DNA from: an uncultured Paracoccaceae bacterium
GTDB lineage: Bacteria; Pseudomonadota; Alphaproteobacteria; Rhodobacterales; Rhodobacteraceae
NCBI GenBank assembly: GCA_947499715.1
Contig: CANMPL010000001.1
Location: 372,001 to 436,000 of the forward strand
Direction: 5' to 3'
DNA length: 64,000 nucleotides
Shown: positions 1-9,011 of the stretch, piece after piece
How positions within the stretch are numbered: the stretch's first letter is position 1
Layout of the letters: every line of letters starts with the position of its first letter
Made by a program: the position numbers and the translations under genes
The notes under the pieces: model-generated
What the model was told of the DNA's origin: nothing
The model's database searches: none
What the model saw: only the letters and a program-made list of their open reading frames with translations

Positions 1-2345
1 TCAGGCAGGATGACAATCGGCGCTTCCAACCCCTTGGAGCCGTGCACCGACATGACGCGGATCTGGTCGCCTTGGTTATCCATTTGCCGTTTGATTTCCA
101 GATCGTCAGTATCCATCCATGACAGGAACCCGGTCAGACTGGGTGTGCCCATGCTTTCGTAGGATAGTGCTTGCGACAAAAGCGCATCGATCCCGTCTTC
201 CGCCTCTGCCCCCAGCCGCGCAAGCAAATTGCGGCGCCCATCGTGGCGCAACAGGATGCGATCAATCAGGTCGAACGGCCGTAGAAAATCGGCCTGCTTC
301 AGCAGGTCCTGAATCATTGCGAGGGTTTTGGGATGGTCGGAATTGCGCAAGGCCTCCCACAGAACCCCGTGCTTTGGCCGGTGGTGGGCGAGCGTGAAAA
401 GATCCTGTTCGGACCAGCCGAAAAGCGGAGAGCGCAAAGTCGCGGCAAGGCTTAGGTCGTCCTCTGGCAAGGCCAGAAAATTCAACAGCGCTGCAATATC
501 GCGCACCGCAAGAACGGCCCCGACGCGGAAACGGTCAGCACCGGCGACGCGTAACCCGCTGGCTTTGCAGGCACGGATGATCTCTGAAAACAGGGTGCTG
601 CGACGTTGCACGAGGATCAGGAAATCGCCTTCGGTGATGGCGCGCCGCCCGGTCGGCGTGGGCAGCGTTTCCTGCGCAATCATCCGTTTGATCTGGCCCG
701 CGATCCTGTCGGCCATTCGAACGTCGTGGTGACTGTCCGCCATTTTGTCGACCGGATCAAACCAGTCGCCGTCCTGTGCGGCTTCTTCGGTTTTGTCGAT
801 GACCGGCCAAAGATCCACGCGGCCGGGCATGTCTGGATGAAAAGGTTCGTGCAGTTCATCTTGCCCAATTGCCGCCCGGCTTTCGGGGTCCGCAAAGGTG
901 GCATCAACAGTGTTCAGGATCGCGGTGGACGACCGGAACGAATGGCGCAGGTCGGTCGAATGCAAGCCGGGGCCGGGTGGGGCAAGCGCCGCATCGTAAA
1001 AGTCGCGCATATGATCAAATTCGCGCGGATCGGCCCCCTGAAATGAATAGATGGATTGCTTTTTGTCACCCACGACAAAGATGGTGCGGGCCGTACCACC
1101 GCGTTCGGATACACCTGATGTCAGCTCTTGGGTGAGGTTCTTGATGACGGTCCATTGCGCGGGGCTGGTGTCTTGGGCTTCGTCCACCAGCACATGATCG
1201 ATCCCGCCATCCAGCCGGTACAGCACCCATTGCGCGACGTTTGGATCGGTCAAAAGCGTCGCGGCCTTTTCGATCAGGTCGTCAAAATCAAGCATCCCCA
1301 TCGCGGTCTTGCGATCGGCATATGCCGCCAGAAACGGGCGGGCGAAGGCATGCAATGCCAAGGTGCGGTGATAGGCATCAAACGACTTGAGGAATTGATG
1401 CGCGGCCTCTGTCCGGTCCATCCAGTCATGAAGGTCGTCGGCAATGGGTGCCGCCGCATCGACCGCCTTTTTGTGATTGGACTGCGGGAAGTTGAACGAT
1501 TTTGAGGTCTGATCCTTGGCGTAGAGGAAAAGTTTGCTGATGATCGCAAAGTCATCCCAGCCGGGCGTTTCAAAGTTCAGGCCCGAAAGCGTCGCGGCGA
1601 AAGTTTGATAGGTCTTTGATTGGTCGGCGAACACCTGCTGAATGTCGCGGGTCAGATCCGCCTCACCACCATGAAACGCAATTTGGAGCGCGTGATCGCG
1701 ATGGGCGTTGCGCGGCAGATCAAAGATTTCGGAAAGGGCGGCGGTATCCGCCGGATCTGCAAAGAACCGGCGACGGCCCGCGATTTCGGCCAGAAGCTTA
1801 TCAAGTTCAGCGCCGGAAAAGTGCCGCATCAGATCGTGCACGACCTCGCGTTGCGGACCCTGGGCCATCGCATCGACGACTTCGGTCCGCAACAAGACGG
1901 CGGCGCGATCCTCCATCTCTTTGAACTGGGGGCTGACGCGTGCCTCTAGCGGGAAGCGGCGCAGGATGCTGGCGCAAAAGGAGTGGATCGTCTGGATTTT
2001 GAGGCCGCCGGGGGTTTCGATCGCGCTGGCAAAAAGCGTGCGCGCCGCTGCGAGATCCTGCCGTTGATCGGCACCCAGAGCATCAAGTTGAGTCCTGAGG
2101 TCTTCGTCATCTTTCATTGCCCATTCGCCAAGACGCTTGAACAGACGGTTCTGCATCTCGGCGGCGGCGGCCTTGGTATAGGTCAGGCACAGGATGTTCT
2201 GGGGCGAGGTGCCACGCAGCAAAAGCCGCGCGACCCGGTCTGTAAGAACCCGCGTCTTGCCAGAGCCTGCGTTGGCTGTCAGCCAGGTCGAGGCGGCGGA
2301 GTCGGCGGCATCCACTTGCCGTTGCGTGGCTTCGTCGCGGATCAT
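1..2345 (-). CDS. addA: AddA, double-strand-break repair helicase/nuclease (N-terminal part)
   Basis: UvrD/Rep-type helicase subunit of AddAB, which resects double-strand breaks to start RecA-dependent recombination. The left edge cuts the gene, so about the first 781 residues are visible. Walker A ANAGSGKT is at residues 23-30, the Walker B stretch reads LVDEAQDTSP, and a late helicase motif SVHGSKGLE is seen near the edge. The C-terminal RecB-type nuclease domain would lie outside. The ATG overlaps the addB stop by 4 bp (ATGA), so the two subunits are probably translationally coupled. Helicase family and addB linkage make the call firm. Confidence 0.95.
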   Translation of the reverse strand, partial: MIRDEATQRQVDAADSAASTWLTANAGSGKTRVLTDRVARLLLRGTSPQNILCLTYTKAAAAEMQNRLFKRLGEWAMKDDEDLRTQLDALGADQRQDLAAARTLFASAIETPGGLKIQTIHSFCASILRRFPLEARVSPQFKEMEDRAAVLLRTEVVDAMAQGPQREVVHDLMRHFSGAELDKLLAEIAGRRRFFADPADTAALSEIFDLPRNAHRDHALQIAFHGGEADLTRDIQQVFADQSKTYQTFAATLSGLNFETPGWDDFAIISKLFLYAKDQTSKSFNFPQSNHKKAVDAAAPIADDLHDWMDRTEAAHQFLKSFDAYHRTLALHAFARPFLAAYADRKTAMGMLDFDDLIEKAATLLTDPNVAQWVLYRLDGGIDHVLVDEAQDTSPAQWTVIKNLTQELTSGVSERGGTARTIFVVGDKKQSIYSFQGADPREFDHMRDFYDAALAPPGPGLHSTDLRHSFRSSTAILNTVDATFADPESRAAIGQDELHEPFHPDMPGRVDLWPVIDKTEEAAQDGDWFDPVDKMADSHHDVRMADRIAGQIKRMIAQETLPTPTGRRAITEGDFLILVQRRSTLFSEIIRACKASGLRVAGADRFRVGAVLAVRDIAALLNFLALPEDDLSLAATLRSPLFGWSEQDLFTLAHHRPKHGVLWEALRNSDHPKTLAMIQDLLKQADFLRPFDLIDRILLRHDGRRNLLARLGAEAEDGIDALLSQALSYESMGTPSLTGFLSWMDTDDLEIKRQMDNQGDQIRVMSVHGSKGLEAPIVILP

Positions 2346-5260
2346 GTCAGATCCTCTGGCACGGGTTCGTCGCTGATGTCCCATTCACCAAAGCGCGACA
2401 GGTGGTCAAAGTCGCTGTGGTCGTCGGTCGAAAACATCGCCATGCGCGCGGTGAAGCCCCGTCGCGGTTGCCGCCAGCGGTGAAGCAGTTCGGCAAAGTT
2501 TTCCCATACGGTTCCAGGTGGGTTGTCTTGCAAAGGGGCAGGCGTGACCTTGGTTTCCTTTGAAATTCCAAGAAAGCTGGCCTCTGCCACGGGCATCGCG
2601 CCCAGATCGGTGAATGCGCCGCGTTCGGTCATCGCCGCCTCTAGCAAGAGCTGTTTGTCGAATTTTTCCTGTTGCCCTTTGGTCGGCACCGCACCGGTTT
2701 TGTAGTCATAGATCATCGCTTTGCCGTCGGGGGTGACGTCAAAGCGGTCTGCCATGCAGGTCAGCGTCACACCGGTTGTGCCGACCATGATGTTGCCCCG
2801 AGCCTCTGCCAGCTTGAAGGTCGCCTGCGCCTGACGCTGCGCCTCATCCGCGAGGAACAGCGGCGCCACCTGTTCCATGCGGGCCATCCATTGCAGTCGC
2901 ACGGCGGGCCAGGGACAGCTTTGTTCCAGCTCGTGCGCGGCGATATCAAGCAGACGATCTAGTGCTGCGGGGTCGGTGGCGTCGGGGCGTTCACTGGTGA
3001 ACACCTCAAGGATTTTGTGAATGATTTCACCGCGCAGTGGCGCATCGGCGCTGGCTTGCAGCGGGTCGAGCTTTTTCAGGTGCAGAACTTTGCGGGCATA
3101 GATTGCGAATGGATCGCGGATCAGGGTCTTGACCTGCGTGACAGAGATATCCTGCGGGCGCGCCGCAACCGGCGGGCGCGGAGAGGGGCGATGGGCACGC
3201 GGCACCTCGGCCAATGGTTTGCCCAAAGCAGTAGCAGCAGAAAGCCAATATGCGCCGCGATCGCGCATCGCTTGCAATGCGGCAGGGCCATTTTGACCGG
3301 GCAGCCCATCAAGCAGGTTGGTCAGCCGGTTCACCCAACGTGACGGCACCGTTTCGGCATCGGCGGACCGCTTTGCACGGGTGATCCAGACCTCTGCCCC
3401 GGCGACGGCCTGTTGGTAATCATGTGCCGAAAGACCGATGCGGCGTTCAGGCAAGAGCAACCCCGCCTCATTGCGCATCTGGCGGTTGAGCCATGGGTCG
3501 GGCGATGGTGCCTCTGGCCAGGTGCCGTCGTTCATGCCGCCCAGGATCACGAGTTCCGCGCCGCCGACGCGTGCCTCGAGCGTGCCCCAGATCAGGATGC
3601 CGGGGTGGCCTGCGTCGCGGTCGCGCACGGTGCCTTCGTTCAGAACCGTGCCAAAAAGCGCGGCGTAGTCGGCGACATTGAGGATGCCGCCCTCGTCAGC
3701 GTCGCGCGCGATGAGATCACAGACACTACGCGCTTCGCGGCCCGCCTTTTCATCCCACAGCGTTCCCGGCGCGCCCGACGGCCCGGACGAAAGGCGTTCG
3801 GCCAAATCCAGATGCAAGGCGAGTTGATCGGCCAGCGCCGCGTCGGTTGCGGCGGCAGCATCGCCCAAGATGCCGCCGATCCACGCAGCCCAAGCCACGC
3901 TGGTGGGATCGCGTTCAGCGTCTTTGAGCGCCCATTCAGACAGGTCCGCTGCGGTCAGAAACGGCGGGCCATAGCGCCGCAGTTTCAGTTCAAGTCGCCG
4001 GGTGCGCAAAAGATGCGCATTTCGGTCGCTGCCGGTGTGGGTCAGCGGATGCTTGAGCAGCACAAGCAGCGCCTCTGCCGTGGCAGTCTGGCCCAAAAGA
4101 TCGGCCACATGCCGCAGCAGTCGCCCCGAAGCCGTCAGTGCCAAAGGCATCCCGGCGCTGTCATCCGGTTTGATGTCCCAGCGGTCCAAGGCGGCGGCCA
4201 CTTGTCGTGTCAGATTGCGGTCAGGCGTGATTAGGGCAGCGGTCTGGCGGTCTTGCGCGGCTTGACGCAAACGCAGCGCGATGGCTTCTGCCTCTGCCCG
4301 GGGTGTGTCCGCTTCAATCAATGTCAGCGCCGATGTTGGGTCAATCAGATCGCCCAGCGCGGGGCCTTCGTTGCGCCATGCATGGGTGACCGGCGCAGGG
4401 CGGAGCGAGAGGGAAATAAGCCGGTTGCGTGCCGTGTCTGTCGGTACATCCCAAGAGGAAACCTGCCCGGGCCCGATTTCAAGTGCATCCAGCAACTTGC
4501 GATAGCGGTATTGCGGATGATCCTCTGACGTCATTGGGTCATCGAGTGCGTCCCAATAATGCGATAATTCAGGGTCAAACCCCGGCAGAATCAATGCCCC
4601 TTGGGGCAGTTGTGAGACGGCCTGCATAAAGATCTGTGTTGCCCCGCGTGACCCGGTGGAACCTGCCACAATGATGGGGTGATCGGGCGGGTCGAGCTGC
4701 CATTGCTGGGTCAGGTGTTCGGCGACCTGCCGCAATCGGGCCTGCGCATCGGGGGGACGATCGTCGTCGTCAAAAAAGGGCCGCATGATATTGAGAAATT
4801 GAAGCGCTCGCTGCCAATGTCCCGATTGATCACTGACGTCGAGGGCCTCGAACACGTCAGGGGAAACGCCTTCGCCATGCATTTCTTCCATCAGCTTGGC
4901 AAGACTGTCCGAGAGATCATAAAGGGCGGTTCGCGGCGCGAGGTCTGGCTCTTTCTCGAGCAGGGCCGCCACAAACTGAGACAGGGCAAGGCGTCGCCGC
5001 AACGGGGATACGGGCAGGGGGATCCCGGCCTTTGTGGCTTCAAACCCAAGATCGGTGACAAGGCGGATTTGCGGCAAAAGGCGCGGCGGACCAGCATCAA
5101 AAAGCGCACGGATACGGCGCTGCATACGCGTGGTGTTCACATAGATGACCGTGCGCGACAGGTCATCTGACCGCGCGGCAAGCCCCGCGACGAGCGCCGC
5201 TGGAAAATCCACCCCCGGAGAGGTGCCAAAGACGCGGGGATGATCGATTGGGTCAAACAT
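2342..5260 (-). CDS. addB: AddB, double-strand-break repair subunit
   Basis: 972-residue partner of AddA, acting in the cytoplasm on broken DNA ends. The N-terminal half is an inactive helicase-like fold; the C-terminal part carries a PD-(D/E)XK nuclease domain with the motif IYDYKTG. I start at the ATG giving MFDPIDHPRVFGTSPG, because the longer frame only adds residues encoded over the upstream murU gene. The start lies inside the 3' end of murU (8-bp overlap) and the stop overlaps addA by 4 bp, so this is a tightly packed operon. Length fits alphaproteobacterial AddB of roughly 1000 residues. Confidence 0.93.
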   Translation of the reverse strand: MFDPIDHPRVFGTSPGVDFPAALVAGLAARSDDLSRTVIYVNTTRMQRRIRALFDAGPPRLLPQIRLVTDLGFEATKAGIPLPVSPLRRRLALSQFVAALLEKEPDLAPRTALYDLSDSLAKLMEEMHGEGVSPDVFEALDVSDQSGHWQRALQFLNIMRPFFDDDDRPPDAQARLRQVAEHLTQQWQLDPPDHPIIVAGSTGSRGATQIFMQAVSQLPQGALILPGFDPELSHYWDALDDPMTSEDHPQYRYRKLLDALEIGPGQVSSWDVPTDTARNRLISLSLRPAPVTHAWRNEGPALGDLIDPTSALTLIEADTPRAEAEAIALRLRQAAQDRQTAALITPDRNLTRQVAAALDRWDIKPDDSAGMPLALTASGRLLRHVADLLGQTATAEALLVLLKHPLTHTGSDRNAHLLRTRRLELKLRRYGPPFLTAADLSEWALKDAERDPTSVAWAAWIGGILGDAAAATDAALADQLALHLDLAERLSSGPSGAPGTLWDEKAGREARSVCDLIARDADEGGILNVADYAALFGTVLNEGTVRDRDAGHPGILIWGTLEARVGGAELVILGGMNDGTWPEAPSPDPWLNRQMRNEAGLLLPERRIGLSAHDYQQAVAGAEVWITRAKRSADAETVPSRWVNRLTNLLDGLPGQNGPAALQAMRDRGAYWLSAATALGKPLAEVPRAHRPSPRPPVAARPQDISVTQVKTLIRDPFAIYARKVLHLKKLDPLQASADAPLRGEIIHKILEVFTSERPDATDPAALDRLLDIAAHELEQSCPWPAVRLQWMARMEQVAPLFLADEAQRQAQATFKLAEARGNIMVGTTGVTLTCMADRFDVTPDGKAMIYDYKTGAVPTKGQQEKFDKQLLLEAAMTERGAFTDLGAMPVAEASFLGISKETKVTPAPLQDNPPGTVWENFAELLHRWRQPRRGFTARMAMFSTDDHSDFDHLSRFGEWDISDEPVPEDLT

Positions 5261-5933
5261 CGGAAGCAAGCATAGCCTCGGCCAGCGGAATGCTGTCAGG
5301 TTTGCCAACGTCGCACCAATGGCCGGGGTATTCCACACCAAAAAGCCCGCACTTTGCCTGGGCTGCATCCCAAGCGAGGTTCATTGAAAAGGCAGCTTGC
5401 GGCATGTCATGTAGCAAATCGGTACGTGTCATCTGCAGGCCAGCATAGATCGGGCCGGGGCCACGTGTGAGGCGGCCGTCATCATCCACCAGAAAATCAC
5501 CTTTGCCTGGATGGCCGACAGCGCGCGATTGAGGCACCAAAAGAAGCAAGGACTGCATCCCGTCACGCCAAGCGGCGCAAAGCACATCAATCGGGTTGGG
5601 GCCTTTCCAAACCGCGTCTGTATTCAGGGTCATGACGGGGTTCGCGGCCAGCAAGGGCAGCGCCTTGCGCAGGCCGCCGCCGGTTTCCAACAAGGCGTCG
5701 GTCTCATCCGAGAATGCGATGTCCTGACCCGCCAGATGCGCGCGGATCATGTCGCCCTTGTAGTGCAGATTTACGACGCGGCGACCGACATGGGCGCTTT
5801 GCGTAAGGTCAAGCGCGTGGTCCAGCAGTGTCTTTCCGGCCACCTTGACCAGCGGCTTTGGCTTATTCTTGGTCAATTCGCCCATGCGGGTGCCAAGCCC
5901 GGCGGCAAACAGAAGGATCGGTGTGGCCGTCAT
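5253..5933 (-). CDS. murU: MurU-like nucleotidyltransferase (N-acetylmuramate-1-phosphate uridylyltransferase)
   Basis: 226-residue sugar-phosphate nucleotidyltransferase with the signature AGLGTRM at residues 11-17 followed by KPKPLVKV at 24-31. In pseudomonads and many alphaproteobacteria this family, paired with AmgK, converts MurNAc-1-phosphate to UDP-MurNAc in a peptidoglycan recycling route that bypasses MurA (known biology). Here the ATG overlaps the amgK stop by 4 bp, which supports that pairing. Specificity for MurNAc-1-P is inferred from the partner gene; a mannose-1-phosphate guanylyltransferase-like role is the alternative. Confidence 0.85.
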   Translation of the reverse strand: MTATPILLFAAGLGTRMGELTKNKPKPLVKVAGKTLLDHALDLTQSAHVGRRVVNLHYKGDMIRAHLAGQDIAFSDETDALLETGGGLRKALPLLAANPVMTLNTDAVWKGPNPIDVLCAAWRDGMQSLLLLVPQSRAVGHPGKGDFLVDDDGRLTRGPGPIYAGLQMTRTDLLHDMPQAAFSMNLAWDAAQAKCGLFGVEYPGHWCDVGKPDSIPLAEAMLASDV

Positions 5934-6841
5934 GCAAAGCCCGCCTGATCGGGGGGTGGCAGGTTTTCCAGCACAACGGCGCGCAGTTCGGACAGGGCGG
6001 GGTGGCCAAGATCGGCCATAAGGTTTTCCCAAACCCGCGGCATGAGCGTCGCGTACTTTTGTTTGCCGTCCTGACGAATGAGCCGCGCAAAGACGCCAAG
6101 GATGCGCAGGTTACGTTGGGCGCCAAGGCAGGCAAGCTGTGGCGCGAAGGTGACGGGGTCGATGCCGGACGCAGCGCAGTACCGGGCTGTCATGTCGATC
6201 ACGATAGAGTCAAGCACAGGGCGTCGCACATCACGCAAGAGCGAGGCGAGATCATAGCCATCAGGCGCGACAAAAGCGTCCTGAAAATCCAGCAAACCGA
6301 TATCGTTAGTCCCACGCCAGATCAGGTTTTCGACATGGTAGTCGCGCAGGGCAAGCCGGTCCGCGACGGACGCAAATTGCGCCATATGGGCGCGGACAGC
6401 ATCGGATATCTGGTCAGCGTTCGCGCTGGCGGCATAATGTTCGGCGGTGATGCGAACCATGTCGCCGGCGACGTCCGGCGTGAGCTTATCAAGGTCAGGC
6501 GCAGGCGTGTCGCGCAGGCGCACCAGCGTATCCACCGCAGCGGCATAGATCGTTTGGGCATCGACGCCCACATCAAGTGCCTGCGCCAGATCGGTTTGCC
6601 CAAGATCAGTGAGGATGGCAAAGGGGTCTTGCCGGTGCAGGATCTGCGGCGCGCAAAATCCATGTTGCGCAAGATGCGCCGCCATATTGCAAAATGGATC
6701 GAGCGGGACAGGCCCGCTATCCATCAAGATCACAGTGTCGCCCGAAGGCCCCGTCAGCCGCGTGTACCCGCGGGCGGATGCGTCAGCAGCGATCGCATTT
6801 GGGGTCCAGCGCGCCCAAGGCGTTTGGGACAGATCAAACAT
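5930..6841 (-). CDS. amgK: AmgK-like anomeric sugar kinase (aminoglycoside phosphotransferase family)
   Basis: 303-residue APH-fold kinase. The Brenner-type catalytic loop RDYHVENLIW is at residues 166-175 and the metal-binding DFQD at 185-188. AmgK phosphorylates N-acetylmuramate and N-acetylglucosamine at C1, feeding MurU. The start overlaps the tsaE end by 8 bp and the stop overlaps murU by 4 bp, so tsaE-amgK-murU-addB-addA read as one transcript. An antibiotic-resistance role is unlikely given this conserved cell-wall recycling context. Confidence 0.85.
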   Translation of the reverse strand: MFDLSQTPWARWTPNAIAADASARGYTRLTGPSGDTVILMDSGPVPLDPFCNMAAHLAQHGFCAPQILHRQDPFAILTDLGQTDLAQALDVGVDAQTIYAAAVDTLVRLRDTPAPDLDKLTPDVAGDMVRITAEHYAASANADQISDAVRAHMAQFASVADRLALRDYHVENLIWRGTNDIGLLDFQDAFVAPDGYDLASLLRDVRRPVLDSIVIDMTARYCAASGIDPVTFAPQLACLGAQRNLRILGVFARLIRQDGKQKYATLMPRVWENLMADLGHPALSELRAVVLENLPPPDQAGFA

Positions 6842-7301
6842 TCATGTCCGCCAGCCGTTGGGGCCAATCGCCGGGCATGGTCAATGTAAGGTGATGCGCA
6901 GTCTCGCCTGCTTCAAAGGCCAGCAGAAGGGCATTATCCGGCGCCAGCTCTGCCAGGCGATCGGGCCATTCCACCAGACAGATCGCTGACGTGAAAGCAT
7001 CATCAAGCCCAAGCTCTAACACTTCCGACGGATCGGTCAGACGGTAAAGGTCACAATGCCAGATTTCGACACCCGGTGCGTTATAGGTCTGAACCAAGGT
7101 GAAAGTCGGAGAGGGCACATCCTCTGCCGGGCCCATGCGGTGGCGGATCAGGGCACGGGCAAAGGCCGACTTTCCGGCGCCGATGTCGCCTGACAACAGC
7201 AAAGTATCGCCGGGCCGAAGCCGATCAGAGATCGCCGCCGCAAGGTGCGCTGTGGCGTCTTCATTGGGCAGGGTCAGGGTGCGGAAAGGCGGGGTAGGCA
7301 T
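6834..7301 (-). CDS. tsaE: TsaE, ATPase of tRNA t6A synthesis
   Basis: 155-residue P-loop ATPase with Walker A GDIGAGKS at residues 38-45, followed by the family pattern SPTFTLVQTY and a WCDLYRL-like segment (HCDLYRL). With TsaB and TsaD it drives N6-threonylcarbamoyl modification of A37 in ANN-decoding tRNAs. Its partner tsaD lies in this window at about 19 kb. It is the first gene of the minus-strand operon running to addA; a 40-bp gap separates it from the PAS gene upstream, so it may share that promoter. Confidence 0.93.
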   Translation of the reverse strand: MPTPPFRTLTLPNEDATAHLAAAISDRLRPGDTLLLSGDIGAGKSAFARALIRHRMGPAEDVPSPTFTLVQTYNAPGVEIWHCDLYRLTDPSEVLELGLDDAFTSAICLVEWPDRLAELAPDNALLLAFEAGETAHHLTLTMPGDWPQRLADMNV

Positions 7302-7341
7302 GGCGGCAGATTACGTGGCCCGCCGTGCGCTGCAAGTGTAA

Positions 7342-8946
7342 TCAGCGCTTTGCGATTTTGGCGGTATGCGCCCGTGATGTTGCTGGGGCAAGAACGCGCT
7401 GCGTCGGTTTGGTGATTTCAAACCGCACCATGGTCTTGCGCCCCGAGAGCGGCTTAGCGTGACACATCGCATGACGTCCGTCCAAAAGGGTCACGCGGTC
7501 CGAGAACGCTTCACGCAGGCCAGTGGCGGCAGCAAAGCTTTCAAGCCGGGGCCAGATCGGAGATGGCAGGCTGGCGTCACGCCAGGTGGTCATTGCATCA
7601 CGCAGATCATGCGTTTGCATCACCTCTTCTTCGTCGATGTCCCACAATGCGCGGTAGGCGTCGTTCGTCATGACAAGCGTGTTCGCATTGGAAAAGACTG
7701 CAATAGCATCAGGAATCGTATCCAAAACGGCCTGAGAGGTTTCGATTTCCGTGCGGAAGTGGCGGGTCAGCGAAACCTCTGCGCTGATGTCTTCAAACAT
7801 GAAGGCAAGCGCCCCATCGGGATGCGGTCGCCCGGTCACGCGAAAGGTTTGGCCATCTGGAAGGTCCCAGTTTTCGCAATAGGTCCCTTCGAGCGCTTCG
7901 GCCTCAAGTTTGGAAAACTGTTCGCGCCAGCTGGAATAATCTTTGGGTTCAGGCAATCGGCGCATGTCGCGCATCCGGTTCAGCAACATGTCGATGGTTG
8001 GCCGCGCGCTGAGGAATTCAAACGGCAGCCCCGTCATATCAAGCAGCGCGGGGTTGAACATCGTCAGTTTGCGCTGGTCATCAAAAATCGCAAGGCCGGT
8101 CGCCAATTGGGCAAAAGTTTTGCTGAGTGTTTGAAGGAACTCTCTTTTTGCGTTTTCGGCGCGCACAACAGCATTTGCATCCGCCGCGAAATGAACGGTA
8201 CCGCCATCAAGCGGCATGCTGGTGACATCAAACCAATGTTCAGAATTTTCACCACGCAGCCGCAATGAGACACGCGTTTGATTGGCCTTGCCGTCATCGC
8301 GGAGATTGACGTTGAGGTCGGCAAAAAGCTTGCCACCGGGCCAGACCTGACCGGCAATGTTTGCGTTTTCAGCGGCGCGGTCCGAATAGGCAAGATAGCT
8401 TCGGTTCGCCCAGACAAGGCGCCCTTGATTGTCTTCACGCCAGATCAGCTGTGGTGCGGCATTCGAAAGATCCCGCAGCATTGCGAGTTCTTCACCAAAG
8501 GCTGTACGGGCAAGGGCCGCGTAGTGCAGGTCGACGTCATCGCCGTCCTGTGCGCCAAGAATGATGCGTTTCAGGCCCGCCTTGTGGGTCAGTGTTACCA
8601 TCAGGGGCGTGCCGTTCAGTGGCATGATCTGTTGGGTCTGACCGGCGGGAAGGTTGTCAAATTCCGCAGCGAGGTCTGGGAAATCCTTCTGAAGCAACAA
8701 AAGTAGCGCGTCGCGTTCCGTCAGGCCGTCGGGCCGGTCGGTAATCAGCTGTGTTGCACCGGGTGTTGCGTCGATTAGTTCTGTGCCGTCAAACAGGAAA
8801 ACCGGTTGTGTCGGGGGCCGTCCTGCCAATGTCATGCGGCCAGAAGGATCAGGCCAAAGCCGTAACAAAGCCATGTAGGACAAACCGGCAGTCAGGAGCG
8901 CTGCCATCGCCACTGGTAGATACGCCGTCCAATCGAATCCGGTCAT
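7342..8946 (-). CDS. Membrane-anchored multi-PAS protein lacking a kinase domain
   Basis: 534 residues. One N-terminal membrane helix (about residues 6-28) is followed by PAS-like regions; the segment QTLSKTFAQLATGLAIFD and a later FRTEIETSQAVLDTIPDAIAVFSNANT open PAS folds. The C-terminus ends in a short basic tail with no HisKA, HATPase, GGDEF or EAL motif, so the output is unknown. I start at the ATG; a GTG 12 bp upstream in the same frame is possible, and a weak GTGGGG ribosome site precedes the ATG. It lies 65 bp downstream of regB on the same strand, which suggests a link to redox signalling, but this is inference. Confidence 0.75.
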   Translation of the reverse strand: MTGFDWTAYLPVAMAALLTAGLSYMALLRLWPDPSGRMTLAGRPPTQPVFLFDGTELIDATPGATQLITDRPDGLTERDALLLLLQKDFPDLAAEFDNLPAGQTQQIMPLNGTPLMVTLTHKAGLKRIILGAQDGDDVDLHYAALARTAFGEELAMLRDLSNAAPQLIWREDNQGRLVWANRSYLAYSDRAAENANIAGQVWPGGKLFADLNVNLRDDGKANQTRVSLRLRGENSEHWFDVTSMPLDGGTVHFAADANAVVRAENAKREFLQTLSKTFAQLATGLAIFDDQRKLTMFNPALLDMTGLPFEFLSARPTIDMLLNRMRDMRRLPEPKDYSSWREQFSKLEAEALEGTYCENWDLPDGQTFRVTGRPHPDGALAFMFEDISAEVSLTRHFRTEIETSQAVLDTIPDAIAVFSNANTLVMTNDAYRALWDIDEEEVMQTHDLRDAMTTWRDASLPSPIWPRLESFAAATGLREAFSDRVTLLDGRHAMCHAKPLSGRKTMVRFEITKPTQRVLAPATSRAHTAKIAKR

Positions 8947-8977
8947 AGTAAACCCCACTTCAAGCTGTGTTGAAGAT

Positions 8978-8996
8978 CCGTTAAAATGCTTAACGG
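8978..8996. repeat. Perfect inverted repeat between regB and the PAS gene
   Basis: CCGTTAA, a 5-base loop, then TTAACGG. It lies after the regB stop and just before the PAS gene start. No run of T follows in either direction, so it could be a weak attenuator or a regulator site rather than a classical terminator. Confidence 0.5.
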
Positions 8997-9011
8997 TGGG
9001 TTAAGGCGTGC

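Noticed and set aside
5930-6841. Aminoglycoside resistance kinase
   Set aside because: The fold is shared, but overlap with murU and tsaE points to the cell-wall sugar kinase AmgK.
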